32,193 bases of DNA from a bacterium (GCA_024694145.1 JAILKD010000018.1:1-32193); one strand, 5' to 3'; shown: positions 8,381-16,889, counted from the first letter of the stretch. The notes: generated by a model from the sequence alone, not told the origin. Numbers and translations are program-made.

Positions 8381-9100
8381 TCACCTTCCCATTATCTCTT
8401 TTATTTCATGAATCTTTAATTTCCTATAGCATCCTCTTGGAATATCATCTAGTGTAATACTTCCAACTCTAACTCTTGTAAGTTTTTTAACTGGATGACC
8501 TATAGCATCACACATTAAACGTACTTGATGATTCTTACCTTCATGAATAATTATATTAATTAAAGATGTGTTGTTTCTCTTATCACTACTTATAACTCTT
8601 GCCTTACATTCTTTTGTTTTATAACCAGTTTTAAGAACTACACCTCTTTTTAAATCTAATATTTCTAATTTAGTGACTAATCCTTCAACTCTAGCAACAT
8701 ATTCTTTTTCTATTTCAAAGTTTGCTTTCGTAAGCTTATTAGAAAAAGCTCCATCATTAGTTATTAGTAATACTCCTGCCGTATCAAAATCTAATCTACC
8801 TACAGGATATATTCTATATTTCTTATCTTGCTCAGAAAAAAGGTCTAAAACTGTTGGTCTATTATGCTCATCCTTTACTGTTGTAACGTATCCTGTTGGC
8901 TTATTTAAAACATAATAAACATGATCTTCTTTTTCAACTACTACCCCATCAACCTTAACTATATCTTTTTCAGATATTTGAGTACCTAGTTCTTTAATAA
9001 CAATATCATTTACCATGACATGTCCATTTACTATTAATTCTTCAGATTTTCTTCTTGAAGCTACGCCACATTCAGCTAGATATTTTTGAAGTCTTTCCAT
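8381..9100 (-). CDS. rluB: 23S rRNA pseudouridine synthase, RluB/RsuA family
   Basis: A 239-residue enzyme that isomerises a uridine in large-subunit rRNA. An N-terminal S4 domain (MERLQKYLAECGVASRRKSEELI) is followed by the catalytic domain with GRLDFDTAGVLLITNDG, whose GRLD aspartate is the nucleophile, and by the family segment EGKNHQVRLM. ATG at 9100 follows AGGTGAT; the longer open frame would add 22 residues that are not part of the family. The stop is TGA, evidence that UGA is a stop codon in this organism. It is the first gene of the operon. RluB versus RsuA target cannot be settled by eye, but the neighbourhood favours RluB. Confidence 0.93.
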   Translation of the reverse strand: MERLQKYLAECGVASRRKSEELIVNGHVMVNDIVIKELGTQISEKDIVKVDGVVVEKEDHVYYVLNKPTGYVTTVKDEHNRPTVLDLFSEQDKKYRIYPVGRLDFDTAGVLLITNDGAFSNKLTKANFEIEKEYVARVEGLVTKLEILDLKRGVVLKTGYKTKECKARVISSDKRNNTSLINIIIHEGKNHQVRLMCDAIGHPVKKLTRVRVGSITLDDIPRGCYRKLKIHEIKEIMGR

Positions 9101-9125
9101 AATATCACCTATTTTATCTCTAAAT

Positions 9126-9154
9126 ATTATATCATATATAATATTATTTGAAAA
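9126..9154 (-). promoter_or_regulatory. Promoter of the rluB-cmk-rpsA-der-gpsA operon
   Basis: Minus-strand TATAAT (9131-9126) preceded by TGA, with TTTTCA 17 nt upstream (9154-9149). Confidence 0.6.
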
Positions 9155-9160
9155 GAAAAA

Positions 9161-9179
9161 AAGCACATTTTAAGTGCTT
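9161..9179 (-). terminator. Terminator of the eight-helix membrane protein gene
   Basis: Stem AAGCAC/GTGCTT, 7-nt loop, followed on the minus strand by a run of seven T. Confidence 0.8.
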
Positions 9180-9180
9180 A

Positions 9181-10086
9181 TTATTCGTTTATGAAATTTT
9201 TTGTTATTCCTTTATAGAATCTATCAACTAAAACATAATGTTTTAGAATGAAGAACGATAAAACAAACATTGGGATAATAAATATCAAATGATACATTCC
9301 ATAATATATATGTATAGAAGTGTACGTTTTATTTATTGAAAGTATTACAATCCAAGTAATTATGAATATAAAATTCATCACTATATTAAATACATCAAGT
9401 ATAATTGAATTAAATCTTAATCCTGCACATAAAATAAATGTTAATGTAATAATTGTCATTATTAAACCATTTTCTTTAAATGCAAACATCGTTGCTGTTA
9501 TAGAATCTTTACAGGCAAAACCAGTTACTATCATTGCTCCTAAATAACATAAGCCTATTGTTGTAAACATAAATCCATATATGTTATCTGGTTCTGGTAC
9601 ATTATCATATCCGTTAGTTGCAACTGATGCTATAAAATGAAGTAACAAAGGAATTAAAGATATTAAATTCCACATACCAGGAGTAACCAATATTACAAGC
9701 GATAAGCTATACCAAATATTAGGACTGTCAATATATTTTTCAAAATGATACATTTCATTATACGTACTTATTTCTTGGTATATATCATATAATTTTATGC
9801 ACGCTAAAATGAAAAATACTAAATATATTAAATACATTAATAAAACTAATCCACTAGTAATAGATTCATTTCTATCTTTTATATGAAATAAATACCACGC
9901 TATTGTGACTAACGTCATAACTAAAAAAACAAAAAAGTTAGACGCAAAAGGTATTCTTATAGCATTAATTAATTCATTATTCATATTATATACTTTATCA
10001 AAAATCATATAAGCTATATTAAAATAAGCTGAGATGAAAAGGGAAAATATTGATAGAGATAATATAACTAATCTTAACTTTTTCAT
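9181..10086 (-). CDS. Multi-pass membrane protein of unknown function
   Basis: A 301-residue very hydrophobic protein with about eight predicted helices, near residues 7-28, 49-68, 78-99, 126-154 (perhaps two), 170-190, 207-222, 230-250 and 262-283. The loop at 157-170 (NGYDNVPEPDN) is the most polar stretch. No transporter, protease or sensor motif is recognised. It has a strong AAGGAGG site. It lies downstream of the kinase/vWA/phosphatase module, separated by a hairpin terminator and a 43-nt gap holding a possible TATAAT, so it may be read through or expressed alone. A role as membrane partner of that module is a guess from position. Confidence 0.8.
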   Translation of the reverse strand: MKKLRLVILSLSIFSLFISAYFNIAYMIFDKVYNMNNELINAIRIPFASNFFVFLVMTLVTIAWYLFHIKDRNESITSGLVLLMYLIYLVFFILACIKLYDIYQEISTYNEMYHFEKYIDSPNIWYSLSLVILVTPGMWNLISLIPLLLHFIASVATNGYDNVPEPDNIYGFMFTTIGLCYLGAMIVTGFACKDSITATMFAFKENGLIMTIITLTFILCAGLRFNSIILDVFNIVMNFIFIITWIVILSINKTYTSIHIYYGMYHLIFIIPMFVLSFFILKHYVLVDRFYKGITKNFINE

Positions 10087-10129
10087 AAGAACACCTCCTT
10101 AAAGATATTATACAATAATAAAATAAAAA

Positions 10130-10150
10130 AAGACACAACTAGTGTGTCTT
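10130..10150 (-). terminator. Terminator of the kinase/vWA/PP2C module
   Basis: Stem AAGACACA/TGTGTCTT, loop ACTAG, followed on the minus strand by TTTTTTTATTTT. The phosphatase stop codon overlaps the stem. Confidence 0.85.
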
Positions 10151-11135
10151 ATATAATGCTACTTGTGAATTCATCTTTATTTCTTTCAATCATTCCAAGT
10201 TTAGCAAGTGATTTTAAGCGATATAAGGTTTTTCTCTTACTTAAGCCAATATACTTTGATATATCCATTAAATCTTTAGTTTGTGAAGTGTATTTTAATA
10301 TATTAAATCTCTCATTAAGTGTGGAATCTTTTGCGTTTAATTTTACATCAAATAATTTGCATTTTTCTTTTTTATTTAACATGTTAAACTCTTCTACTGA
10401 TAAGTTATTATTTGCTATTAAAGCTATACTACAATCATCAGTAGTACGTTCATGAATTTCATAATCCATTAAGTATTTAACTGTCTCTAAATAAGCATTT
10501 GAAAATGTATATTGTAAGCCTACGATTAATTTAGCAATTGCATGTGCAGGCTTTTGCAATTTCTTATTATATAGTGATGCACTAGATCCATCTGACATAA
10601 GCGCAAAGCCTTCAAATCCTAAAGTTTTACCTTTAAGTAGTCTAGCTTTTTCAAATGCACGTGGTGATGTAATAAAATATGTTGCATTAGCAAATTCACC
10701 ATTATCTGGCATAGTTAGTGTTTTTAGTTCACCATTCTTTAAACCAGCAATTAATCCATCACCAACATGGAATACAATAACATCATCATTTTTTATAGCT
10801 ACACAAAGGAGTGTACTAGACAATTTATCTTTATCACATTTCATTTCATCTGCTTTATTCTCTATATCAGCTACTACATGATTAACTATCTTTGTAATAA
10901 CTTCATTAGCATTAGAAATGTTAATTAATTCATCAAAATTATCACCAATATATTTGCATATAGATTTACACGCAATAATGGCTCCAATATCCGAATATTC
11001 ATAACTTCCTGCACCATCTGCTAGTGCTGAAACTATAACGTTGTTATCTTTATATGTGAATGTTTTGTCTTGGCATACTTTCTTTGCCTTTATGTGGCTT
11101 TTTCCAATTACCTCATAATTAAGAGTTTTCCACAT
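10149..11135 (-). CDS. PP2C-type protein phosphatase with C-terminal winged-helix-like domain
   Basis: A 328-residue protein. Residues 1 to about 245 are a PPM/PP2C serine/threonine phosphatase domain: CQD near 21-23, ADGAG at 39-43, GDG at 125-127, SDG at 181-183 and DDCS at 233-236. These supply the metal-binding aspartates. Residues of about 270-320 look like a winged helix-turn-helix (LNERFNILKYTS, then DISKYIGLSKRKTLYRLKSLAKLGMIERN), as in transcription regulators. It is third in a row with the kinase and vWA genes, 24 nt after the vWA stop, so it is probably the counter-acting phosphatase of a YegI/YegL/YegK-like set. ATG at 11135 follows GAGGTGA, which a longer GTG start would consume. 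Confidence 0.85.
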   Translation of the reverse strand: MWKTLNYEVIGKSHIKAKKVCQDKTFTYKDNNVIVSALADGAGSYEYSDIGAIIACKSICKYIGDNFDELINISNANEVITKIVNHVVADIENKADEMKCDKDKLSSTLLCVAIKNDDVIVFHVGDGLIAGLKNGELKTLTMPDNGEFANATYFITSPRAFEKARLLKGKTLGFEGFALMSDGSSASLYNKKLQKPAHAIAKLIVGLQYTFSNAYLETVKYLMDYEIHERTTDDCSIALIANNNLSVEEFNMLNKKEKCKLFDVKLNAKDSTLNERFNILKYTSQTKDLMDISKYIGLSKRKTLYRLKSLAKLGMIERNKDEFTSSII

Positions 11136-11159
11136 ACTCTTCACCTCAAACTAAAATTT

Positions 11160-11864
11160 TTAGAATTCTATTTCACTCCAAGCTTTAATAGCTTCTACAT
11201 CAAGTGTAATCTTTTCACCAACAACTGATTGACTTACTCTACAAACACTTTGACTTAGCCATTCAAAGAATTCTTTAAAGTTTAGTCCTCTAAGTTTTAA
11301 TGCTTGACGTTTTGGAGAAAGCTTATTTAAGCCTTCCATATCAGCACTTGAACCAACTCCAATTGGGAATACTGTTAATTTTCTATCTCTTACAAGTGAT
11401 TCAACTCTTTTTACTGCTCTATCAAATTCTGACTGTAAGCCAGTAGCATAACCATCAGTCATAATAACTAACCATGGTTGGAAATAATCTACACCATTGT
11501 CTTTATATTCTTCTTTTCTAGCATCTAGCTTATCAAGTGCAAGGTTTACTGCTTCACCAAGTGGTGTTTCACCAGCAACATCAAATGCTGGTAGTTCAGT
11601 AATTTGAGCTAATGTTTTGAATTCAGAAATACATTTTGCTTTTCCACCGAAAGTAACTATACAAACTTCTGCAGAATTTACAGCTACTTCATCACTCTTA
11701 ATTGAGTTATAGAAACGCTCAACGCCCTTTCTTAATTCTTCACAACGTCTACCTTCCATAGAACCAGATGTATCTAAGCATAAGCAAATAGGTACTCTAG
11801 GGGCAGGGTTAGTGGCTAAATCATCTTCTTCAAAAAAATCTGTTTCTCTTTCAATTTTACTCAT
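11160..11864 (-). CDS. vWA-domain protein, TerY/YegL-like
   Basis: A 234-residue protein that is essentially one von Willebrand A domain. The metal-ion-dependent adhesion site is complete: DTSGS at residues 31-35, threonine 100 in GETPLGEA, and aspartate 137 in MTDGYATG. The N-terminal 22 residues are acidic and flexible, and there is no signal peptide, so it is cytosolic. Domains of this type (TerY of tellurite-resistance loci, YegL of E. coli) occur with a serine/threonine kinase and a PP2C phosphatase and are thought to bridge or be acted on by them. That context is reproduced here, with kinase upstream and phosphatase downstream at 20-25 nt gaps. Confidence 0.9.
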   Translation of the reverse strand: MSKIERETDFFEEDDLATNPAPRVPICLCLDTSGSMEGRRCEELRKGVERFYNSIKSDEVAVNSAEVCIVTFGGKAKCISEFKTLAQITELPAFDVAGETPLGEAVNLALDKLDARKEEYKDNGVDYFQPWLVIMTDGYATGLQSEFDRAVKRVESLVRDRKLTVFPIGVGSSADMEGLNKLSPKRQALKLRGLNFKEFFEWLSQSVCRVSQSVVGEKITLDVEAIKAWSEIEF

Positions 11865-11886
11865 CTTTTATCGCTCCTTTTTTTAT

Positions 11887-13086
11887 TTATTTTTTTCTTT
11901 TTGAATTATATCTATTTAAATTTGCACTTTCAACATTCCTATGCATAATAATAGGTGTTTTTGCTTTTTTGATAGTACTTCTTGCAACTTCAGGCATACC
12001 TGGGAAGATTTCGTTTCTAAGCGATTTTTTACTTTCGTTTTTAAGTTCATCTAAATATTGATATATAAGTATTAACCATGACTCACTACTAATACTATTA
12101 TTAGGATTATGGTAATTACCTTTGTCATTAAATGTTGCGTAAAAGGCACCTCTAATATATTGAGGTAGTAAATCCCATATTTCTTTCCAAGGACCAACTG
12201 GAATTAAATCTGAATATCTTGTATCAGATATTATTTCACCTCTACTATTATTAGCCTCATATGGAAATGGGAATTTATCTTGTTTAATATTTGTTGCAGG
12301 ATCAGATCCACCTCTAATTGCATATGGATGCTTACCATTCATAAATAATACATAAATTAGAGTTGCTAGTGAGAAGTTTTCATGACCCCATTTTCTTAAG
12401 AATTCAGGAAACTTAGCTCCTGATTCTAATAATTCTCTACATGTAAATTCATTAGTACCAACAGGACAAGGGAATCCTTCAATTTGATAACTATCAGTAT
12501 CTACAAAATATACTTGCGTTGGAGAAACAAACATTATGTTTCTGCTATTAATATCACCAACAATTATATTTCTTTGATGTAGGTAATAAAATTTTTCAAC
12601 AATTGTATAAGCTAATGTAACAATATCTTTTTTCTTCCATTTAGGGAAGTATTCTTGCATAAATGCTCTATTTTGCACTTTAGATAATATATGACCTTTA
12701 GCTATAGGCATTGTATAACCTACAACCTCATTATAAACATTCATTACTAAATCAATTGGCCAACAAATATCTTGATCATAAATAGGTTTAGATATCATTA
12801 GCTTTAATTTTTCAATTTTGGCGTTTGTAAGCTTACTTAAACTATAAATCTTACAAGCTAAGTTTTTATCTATCATATAAACATTACCTTCTCCACCATG
12901 ACCAATTTGATCTCCTAGGTAGAAAGCAATATTTGTCTTGCAAGTTCTTACAATATCACCTTTTGTTGGGACAAAAGATACTGTAATTGGAGATGAAGGT
13001 ATTGATGTAACCTTAGTAGCTAATTTAAATTTCTCTTCTTGTGGTACTTCTTGTTTTTTCCCACTTAATTTATATTTAATAGCCAC
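11887..13086 (-). CDS. YegI-like serine/threonine protein kinase
   Basis: A 399-residue cytosolic kinase of the TerY-associated (YegI-like) type. It shows a glycine-rich loop IGHGGEGNVY (residues 62-70), the ATP-anchoring lysine in ACKIY (79), a catalytic loop IIVGDINSRN (aspartate 178, asparagine 183) where HRD is usual, and DTD in place of DFG (196-198). The C-terminal 60 residues are basic and probably disordered, and no zinc ribbon or transmembrane helix is seen. The gene opens the kinase/vWA/phosphatase set. The start is taken as GTG at 13086, eight bases after AGGAGG; a GTG nine bases upstream lies too near that site. Confidence 0.85.
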   Translation of the reverse strand: MAIKYKLSGKKQEVPQEEKFKLATKVTSIPSSPITVSFVPTKGDIVRTCKTNIAFYLGDQIGHGGEGNVYMIDKNLACKIYSLSKLTNAKIEKLKLMISKPIYDQDICWPIDLVMNVYNEVVGYTMPIAKGHILSKVQNRAFMQEYFPKWKKKDIVTLAYTIVEKFYYLHQRNIIVGDINSRNIMFVSPTQVYFVDTDSYQIEGFPCPVGTNEFTCRELLESGAKFPEFLRKWGHENFSLATLIYVLFMNGKHPYAIRGGSDPATNIKQDKFPFPYEANNSRGEIISDTRYSDLIPVGPWKEIWDLLPQYIRGAFYATFNDKGNYHNPNNSISSESWLILIYQYLDELKNESKKSLRNEIFPGMPEVARSTIKKAKTPIIMHRNVESANLNRYNSKRKK

Positions 13087-13128
13087 TATAATCACCTCCT
13101 AAAATAATATATTTTTACCTACACTTTA

Positions 13129-13134
13129 ATAATA
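13129..13134 (-). promoter_or_regulatory. Possible extended -10 of the kinase operon
   Basis: Minus-strand TGG-TATTAT about 43 nt upstream of the kinase start. No convincing -35. Confidence 0.4.
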
Positions 13135-13159
13135 CCATAATTTTAGTTTTTTTACTATA

Positions 13160-13176
13160 AAAATACATAGTATTTT
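13160..13176 (-). terminator. Weak AT-rich hairpin after the prepilin peptidase gene
   Basis: Stem AAAATAC/GTATTTT with a 3-nt loop, followed on the minus strand by TATAG and an A-run rather than a clean T-run. A poor terminator at best. Confidence 0.3.
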
Positions 13177-13185
13177 ATTTATTTT

Positions 13186-13977
13186 TTAGCTAATTCCAAG
13201 CATCTTAGTATATGCGCTTAAAATAGCATCTCCATATAATGCTGCAACCATCATTCCTATTGCTAGATATGGTCCAAATGCTACGCCTTTATTTTTCTTA
13301 ATTTTTGTTAAAATAAGTATTCCTTCAATTAGTAAGCCTCCAAAGCTTCCAATTAATAAACCAAGTAAACATCTGCTAGCACCTAGGAATAATCCACATA
13401 CACCCATCATTTTGATGTCTCCACCACCAAGTGCATCTTCATTACCTGTCTTTTTAATAGCAATCCATGCAATTACATAAAATGACACAAAAAATATTAC
13501 TCCACCAAGTAAGCCCCATAATACACTAGTGAATTTAAAAACAAGCGCTAATATTCCAAGTATTATAACAATAATATGACAAGTATCAGGAATAATAAAT
13601 GTTTCAAAATCAGTAAATACAATTATAAGCATAGTTAAAGAGAATAATCCAACAATTATTCTATACATTTCAGTAGCACCAAATGTTTCACAATCCTTTA
13701 CAGTAAATACTGTTAGAGCTGCAATACCCATAGCAAGTATTGGAACAAGTAATCTTGATATGCTCATTTTATGTCCACATTTGCCATATTTACCTTTTGC
13801 AAATATATAACCAAAAAGTGGAATAAATCGCCAAAATGAGACTTTTTCTTCACATTCAGAACATACTGCTTCATATTTAATTACATTCTTTTCTCTTGGT
13901 AATCTATAAATCATTAAGCACATTATAAAACTTAATAAATATGCAGAAGCAATATAGATTAGATATCTAGCTAACAT
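13186..13977 (-). CDS. Prepilin peptidase (A24 family)
   Basis: A 263-residue polytopic membrane aspartyl protease of the PilD/ComC type, which cleaves prepilin-like leaders and in many members N-methylates the new N-terminus. Catalytic aspartates lie in FTDFETFIIPD (residue 123) and GGGDIK (residue 187). The cytosolic loop has CSEC (39-42) and then only KCGHK (cysteine 67), where two CxxC pairs are usual. ATG at 13977 follows AGGAGG directly after the corC-like terminator hairpin; the longer frame would overlap the upstream gene. No pilin or com genes are in the window, so substrates must be elsewhere. Confidence 0.93.
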   Translation of the reverse strand: MLARYLIYIASAYLLSFIMCLMIYRLPREKNVIKYEAVCSECEEKVSFWRFIPLFGYIFAKGKYGKCGHKMSISRLLVPILAMGIAALTVFTVKDCETFGATEMYRIIVGLFSLTMLIIVFTDFETFIIPDTCHIIVIILGILALVFKFTSVLWGLLGGVIFFVSFYVIAWIAIKKTGNEDALGGGDIKMMGVCGLFLGASRCLLGLLIGSFGGLLIEGILILTKIKKNKGVAFGPYLAIGMMVAALYGDAILSAYTKMLGIS

Positions 13978-13996
13978 ACTATACCTCCTAAACAAA

Positions 13997-14018
13997 AAAC
14001 TAGGTTTTACCCTAGTTT
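13997..14018 (-). terminator. Terminator of the efp-corC unit
   Basis: Stem AAACTAGG/CCTAGTTT, 6-nt loop, T-run on the minus strand. It ends about 20 nt upstream of the prepilin peptidase start. Confidence 0.75.
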
Positions 14019-15358
14019 TCTTCTTTATTAATATCTTCAATTTTTAAGAATACTTTGGTAATTCTTCTACCTAATACTTCTTTAATTGTAAATGTTAATC
14101 TCTTTGTTTTTTCAACATATTCATCATCATCTGTTTTTTCAATGAATGTTGAATCATATATTATTTGCTCACCAGCCTTAGGAACATCATCAACTTGTTC
14201 ATATAACCAACCAACTAATTTATTATGAACTGATGGCGATTCACCTAAATTTAGTTCTTCAAATAATTCTTTCATATCAATTTTAGCATCAATAACATAT
14301 TCATTATCTGTAACTTTAACACATAAATCTTTTTCTACATCATCATGCTCATCATATATTTCACCAACTAATTCTTCAAGTGCATCTTCCATTGTAACAA
14401 GACCAGCTGTTTCACCAAACTTACCACTTACAATAGCAATATGGACCTTTTCCTTTTGTAATTCTCTAATGAAATCATCAACAGGCATTTTTTTATTAAC
14501 ATATTTAGCTGGTTTTAATATATCAACTATTTTAAAATCCTTTTTTTCTATTAAGCATGTAAAGAAATCTCTTTCATATAATATGCCTAAGATTTTATCT
14601 TTATCATCTTTATAAACCGGTATTCTTGAATATTGATTTTCAAAGAATATTTTTTTAATATTATCTACTGTTTCATCAACATCAATTGCTACCATATCAA
14701 TTCTTGGGATCATTATATCATCAACAATCTTATCACTTAACTTAAGAGCGTTAATGATTAAGTCTGAATCATTTTCTTCAATAACGCCTTCATCAGCCAT
14801 GTTATCAACTATAGTTTCAAGTTCATCTTCTGTAACAGTTGGAGTTACATCTTCTTTTTCAGTTTTTGATATTACTCTAGATAAACCGTTAAATAAGAAA
14901 TTTAGTGGGAAGAATAATATATTCAAGAAACTTAAAATATAAGATGTCTTCATTGCAAAGCCTTCAGCATGACGCTTAGCAAAGCTTTTAGGCATAATTT
15001 CTCCAAATATTAAAACTATTAAAGTTACAACAGCAGTTGAAACTATTCCGCTAATAGTATCATCAGTAATTAATTTAGCTGCAATAAACGCACCAATTGT
15101 TGCCATTGCAATATTAACTATGTTATTACCGATTAAAATGCTTGATAAAGTATTATCAAACTTTTGATGCACTTTTATAGCTTTTGCCGCACTCTTCTTA
15201 CCATTTTCTGCAAAATTAGTAAGTCTAACTATATTTGCAGATGAATAAGCAGTTTCAGATGCACTGAAAAAAGCTGATAAAAGTAATAAAATTACAAATA
15301 TGACCCACAAGACGGGGGGAACGGCAGTTTCGCTATAAATAAGCGGAGCAGATTCCAT
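14012..15358 (-). CDS. CNNM/CorC/HlyC-type membrane transporter with CBS pair
   Basis: A 448-residue protein with three parts. A DUF21/CNNM membrane region covers residues 15-145, with ASETAYSSANIVRL near its N-terminus. Two CBS domains follow at about 205-325, including the segments IMIPRIDMVAID and ILGILYERDFF. A C-terminal CorC/HlyC domain lies at about 345-435. The family is linked to magnesium or cobalt efflux and was misnamed hemolysin. ATG at 15358 follows AGGTGA; a GTG three codons upstream is within that site. The gene lies 18 nt after efp and is probably co-transcribed with it. The transported ion is inference from the family. Confidence 0.92.
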   Translation of the reverse strand: MESAPLIYSETAVPPVLWVIFVILLLLSAFFSASETAYSSANIVRLTNFAENGKKSAAKAIKVHQKFDNTLSSILIGNNIVNIAMATIGAFIAAKLITDDTISGIVSTAVVTLIVLIFGEIMPKSFAKRHAEGFAMKTSYILSFLNILFFPLNFLFNGLSRVISKTEKEDVTPTVTEDELETIVDNMADEGVIEENDSDLIINALKLSDKIVDDIMIPRIDMVAIDVDETVDNIKKIFFENQYSRIPVYKDDKDKILGILYERDFFTCLIEKKDFKIVDILKPAKYVNKKMPVDDFIRELQKEKVHIAIVSGKFGETAGLVTMEDALEELVGEIYDEHDDVEKDLCVKVTDNEYVIDAKIDMKELFEELNLGESPSVHNKLVGWLYEQVDDVPKAGEQIIYDSTFIEKTDDDEYVEKTKRLTFTIKEVLGRRITKVFLKIEDINKEEN

Positions 15359-15376
15359 ATACTTCACCTACTTCAA

Positions 15377-15934
15377 TTATTTTTCTCTAGAAACGTATTC
15401 TCCAGATTCTGTACTTACGATAACTCTTTCACCTTGATTGATGAATAGAGGAACTTTAATAACCCAACCAGTTTCAAGTGTAGCATCTTTTGTTGCATTT
15501 GTTTTAGTATCACCAGCAACACCTGGAACACATTCAGTAATTTCAAGTACAACCTTATCAGGAAGATCAACACCTAGTAATTCACCTTTATAGAAAGTTA
15601 CATTAACTAACATATTAGGAACTAAGAAGTGTAATTCATCAGTTATATGAGATGCTGGAATTTCAACTTGTTCATAAGTTTCAGTATTCATGAAAACATG
15701 ATTGTCTCCATCAGCATATAAATATTGCATTTCTTGCTTATCAAGAATAGCTTGTTCAATTTTGATACCTGCATTGATACGCATTTCTAGTACGCCACCA
15801 GTACGCATATCTCTTACCTTAGTTCTAATGAATGTGTTTCCTTTACCTGGTTTTACATGCATAAATTCTAAGATTTTTAATAATTTACCATCGAATTCGA
15901 TAGTCATTCCGTTTTTAAATTCATTACTTGTCAT
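15377..15934 (-). CDS. efp: Translation elongation factor P
   Basis: Relieves ribosomes stalled on polyproline stretches. The 185-residue length is the family standard when the ATG at 15934 is used; the longer GTG start would place AAAGGTGG inside the gene. Domain I contains HVKPGKGNTF, the loop with the lysine that is post-translationally modified in many bacteria. Domains II and III follow, including LPDKVVLEITE and the C-terminal GERVIVSTESGEYVSR. No modification enzyme gene is visible nearby. It has its own extended -10 promoter and is followed by the CorC-like gene. Confidence 0.97.
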   Translation of the reverse strand: MTSNEFKNGMTIEFDGKLLKILEFMHVKPGKGNTFIRTKVRDMRTGGVLEMRINAGIKIEQAILDKQEMQYLYADGDNHVFMNTETYEQVEIPASHITDELHFLVPNMLVNVTFYKGELLGVDLPDKVVLEITECVPGVAGDTKTNATKDATLETGWVIKVPLFINQGERVIVSTESGEYVSREK

Positions 15935-15968
15935 TTTTTTTACCACCTTTAAACAAATTATCTATGAT

Positions 15969-15974
15969 ATTATA
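15969..15974 (-). promoter_or_regulatory. Extended -10 promoter of efp
   Basis: Minus-strand TGG-TATAAT about 35 nt upstream of the start. The -35 is weak. Confidence 0.6.
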
Positions 15975-16012
15975 CCACACTACTATTTAAATTAAAATAG
16001 TAAATATAAAAA

Positions 16013-16030
16013 AAGCCTATTGCTAGGCTT
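16013..16030 (-). terminator. Terminator of mutL-miaA
   Basis: Stem AAGCCTA/TAGGCTT, loop TTGC, followed on the minus strand by a run of T. The miaA stop overlaps the stem. Confidence 0.85.
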
Positions 16031-16889
16031 AGTTATTATAAAAACTATTAATCAAATTAATACATTTTTCAAGCGGACTATCCATTATATCAATCATATG
16101 TGCATTCATTTGATTTTTAAACCATGTAATTTGGCGCTTTGCATAGTGTCTAGTGTTCTTTTTGATTTCTTCTATTGCAGCATTTAAATCATATAAGCCA
16201 TCAAGATAATTATTAATCTCTTTATAGCCTATTTGCATAGCCTTATATCCTTCATTTCTTAAAGATTTCACTTCATCAACTAAACCCATTTCAATCATCT
16301 TATCAACACGCTTGTTTATTCTATCATATAAAATAGTTCTATCTGCAGTTAAGCATATCATAAGTATATCATATAATGGCTCATTCTTGCCTTTTCTACT
16401 AGATAATAGATTATTGTTTTTAGCTTCTATATATGCTCTTATTACTCTACGTCTATTATTATAATCAACTGTAGTATTAGGATCTAATTCAACAAGCATT
16501 TTATATAAAGATGGTGTATCTATATCAATATAAGATTCATCTTCTTTTAAATCTCTTTTAACATCATCAAATTCATAATTATATAAAGCTGCTTTAACAT
16601 ATAGTCCAGTTCCACCAACAATCATAGGTCTATCTATTTTTTCTATTAAGTCTCTTACATCATGCTGAAAATCACATACTGAATAATCCTTATTTAAATC
16701 CAAGAAATCTATTAAATGATGTTTTATACCCTTCATATCAGTAATCTTAGCACTACCAATATTAAGCTTTTTATATACTTGAACAGAATCACCATTAATT
16801 ATTTCATTATTAAACATTTTAGCTAATTCTAAAGATATATCACTTTTGCCTACCCCTGTAGGCCCAACAATACAAATTATCTTTTTCAT
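16029..16889 (-). CDS. miaA: tRNA dimethylallyltransferase
   Basis: Transfers a dimethylallyl group to adenosine 37 of tRNAs that read UNN codons. The P-loop GPTGVGKSD lies at residues 8-16, then IINGDSVQVYK, MIVGGTGLYVKA, NNRRRVIRA, MQIGYKEI and the C-terminal RHYAKRQITWFKN. At 286 residues it is slightly shorter than typical (about 300). Its ATG directly follows the TAG stop of mutL with no gap, so translation is coupled. mutL-miaA is a widespread order; hfq, which often follows, is absent here. Confidence 0.97.
   Translation of the reverse strand: MKKIICIVGPTGVGKSDISLELAKMFNNEIINGDSVQVYKKLNIGSAKITDMKGIKHHLIDFLDLNKDYSVCDFQHDVRDLIEKIDRPMIVGGTGLYVKAALYNYEFDDVKRDLKEDESYIDIDTPSLYKMLVELDPNTTVDYNNRRRVIRAYIEAKNNNLLSSRKGKNEPLYDILMICLTADRTILYDRINKRVDKMIEMGLVDEVKSLRNEGYKAMQIGYKEINNYLDGLYDLNAAIEEIKKNTRHYAKRQITWFKNQMNAHMIDIMDSPLEKCINLINSFYNN

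Noticed and set aside
8381-8383. Mollicute-type genetic code suggested by the low GC
   Set aside because: rluB ends at TGA with the family's normal C-terminus and tryptophans are TGG.
11160-13086. Tellurite-resistance operon
   Set aside because: Only the TerY-like and kinase/phosphatase parts are present; no TerA-F or TerZ homologue is in the window, so resistance is not claimed.
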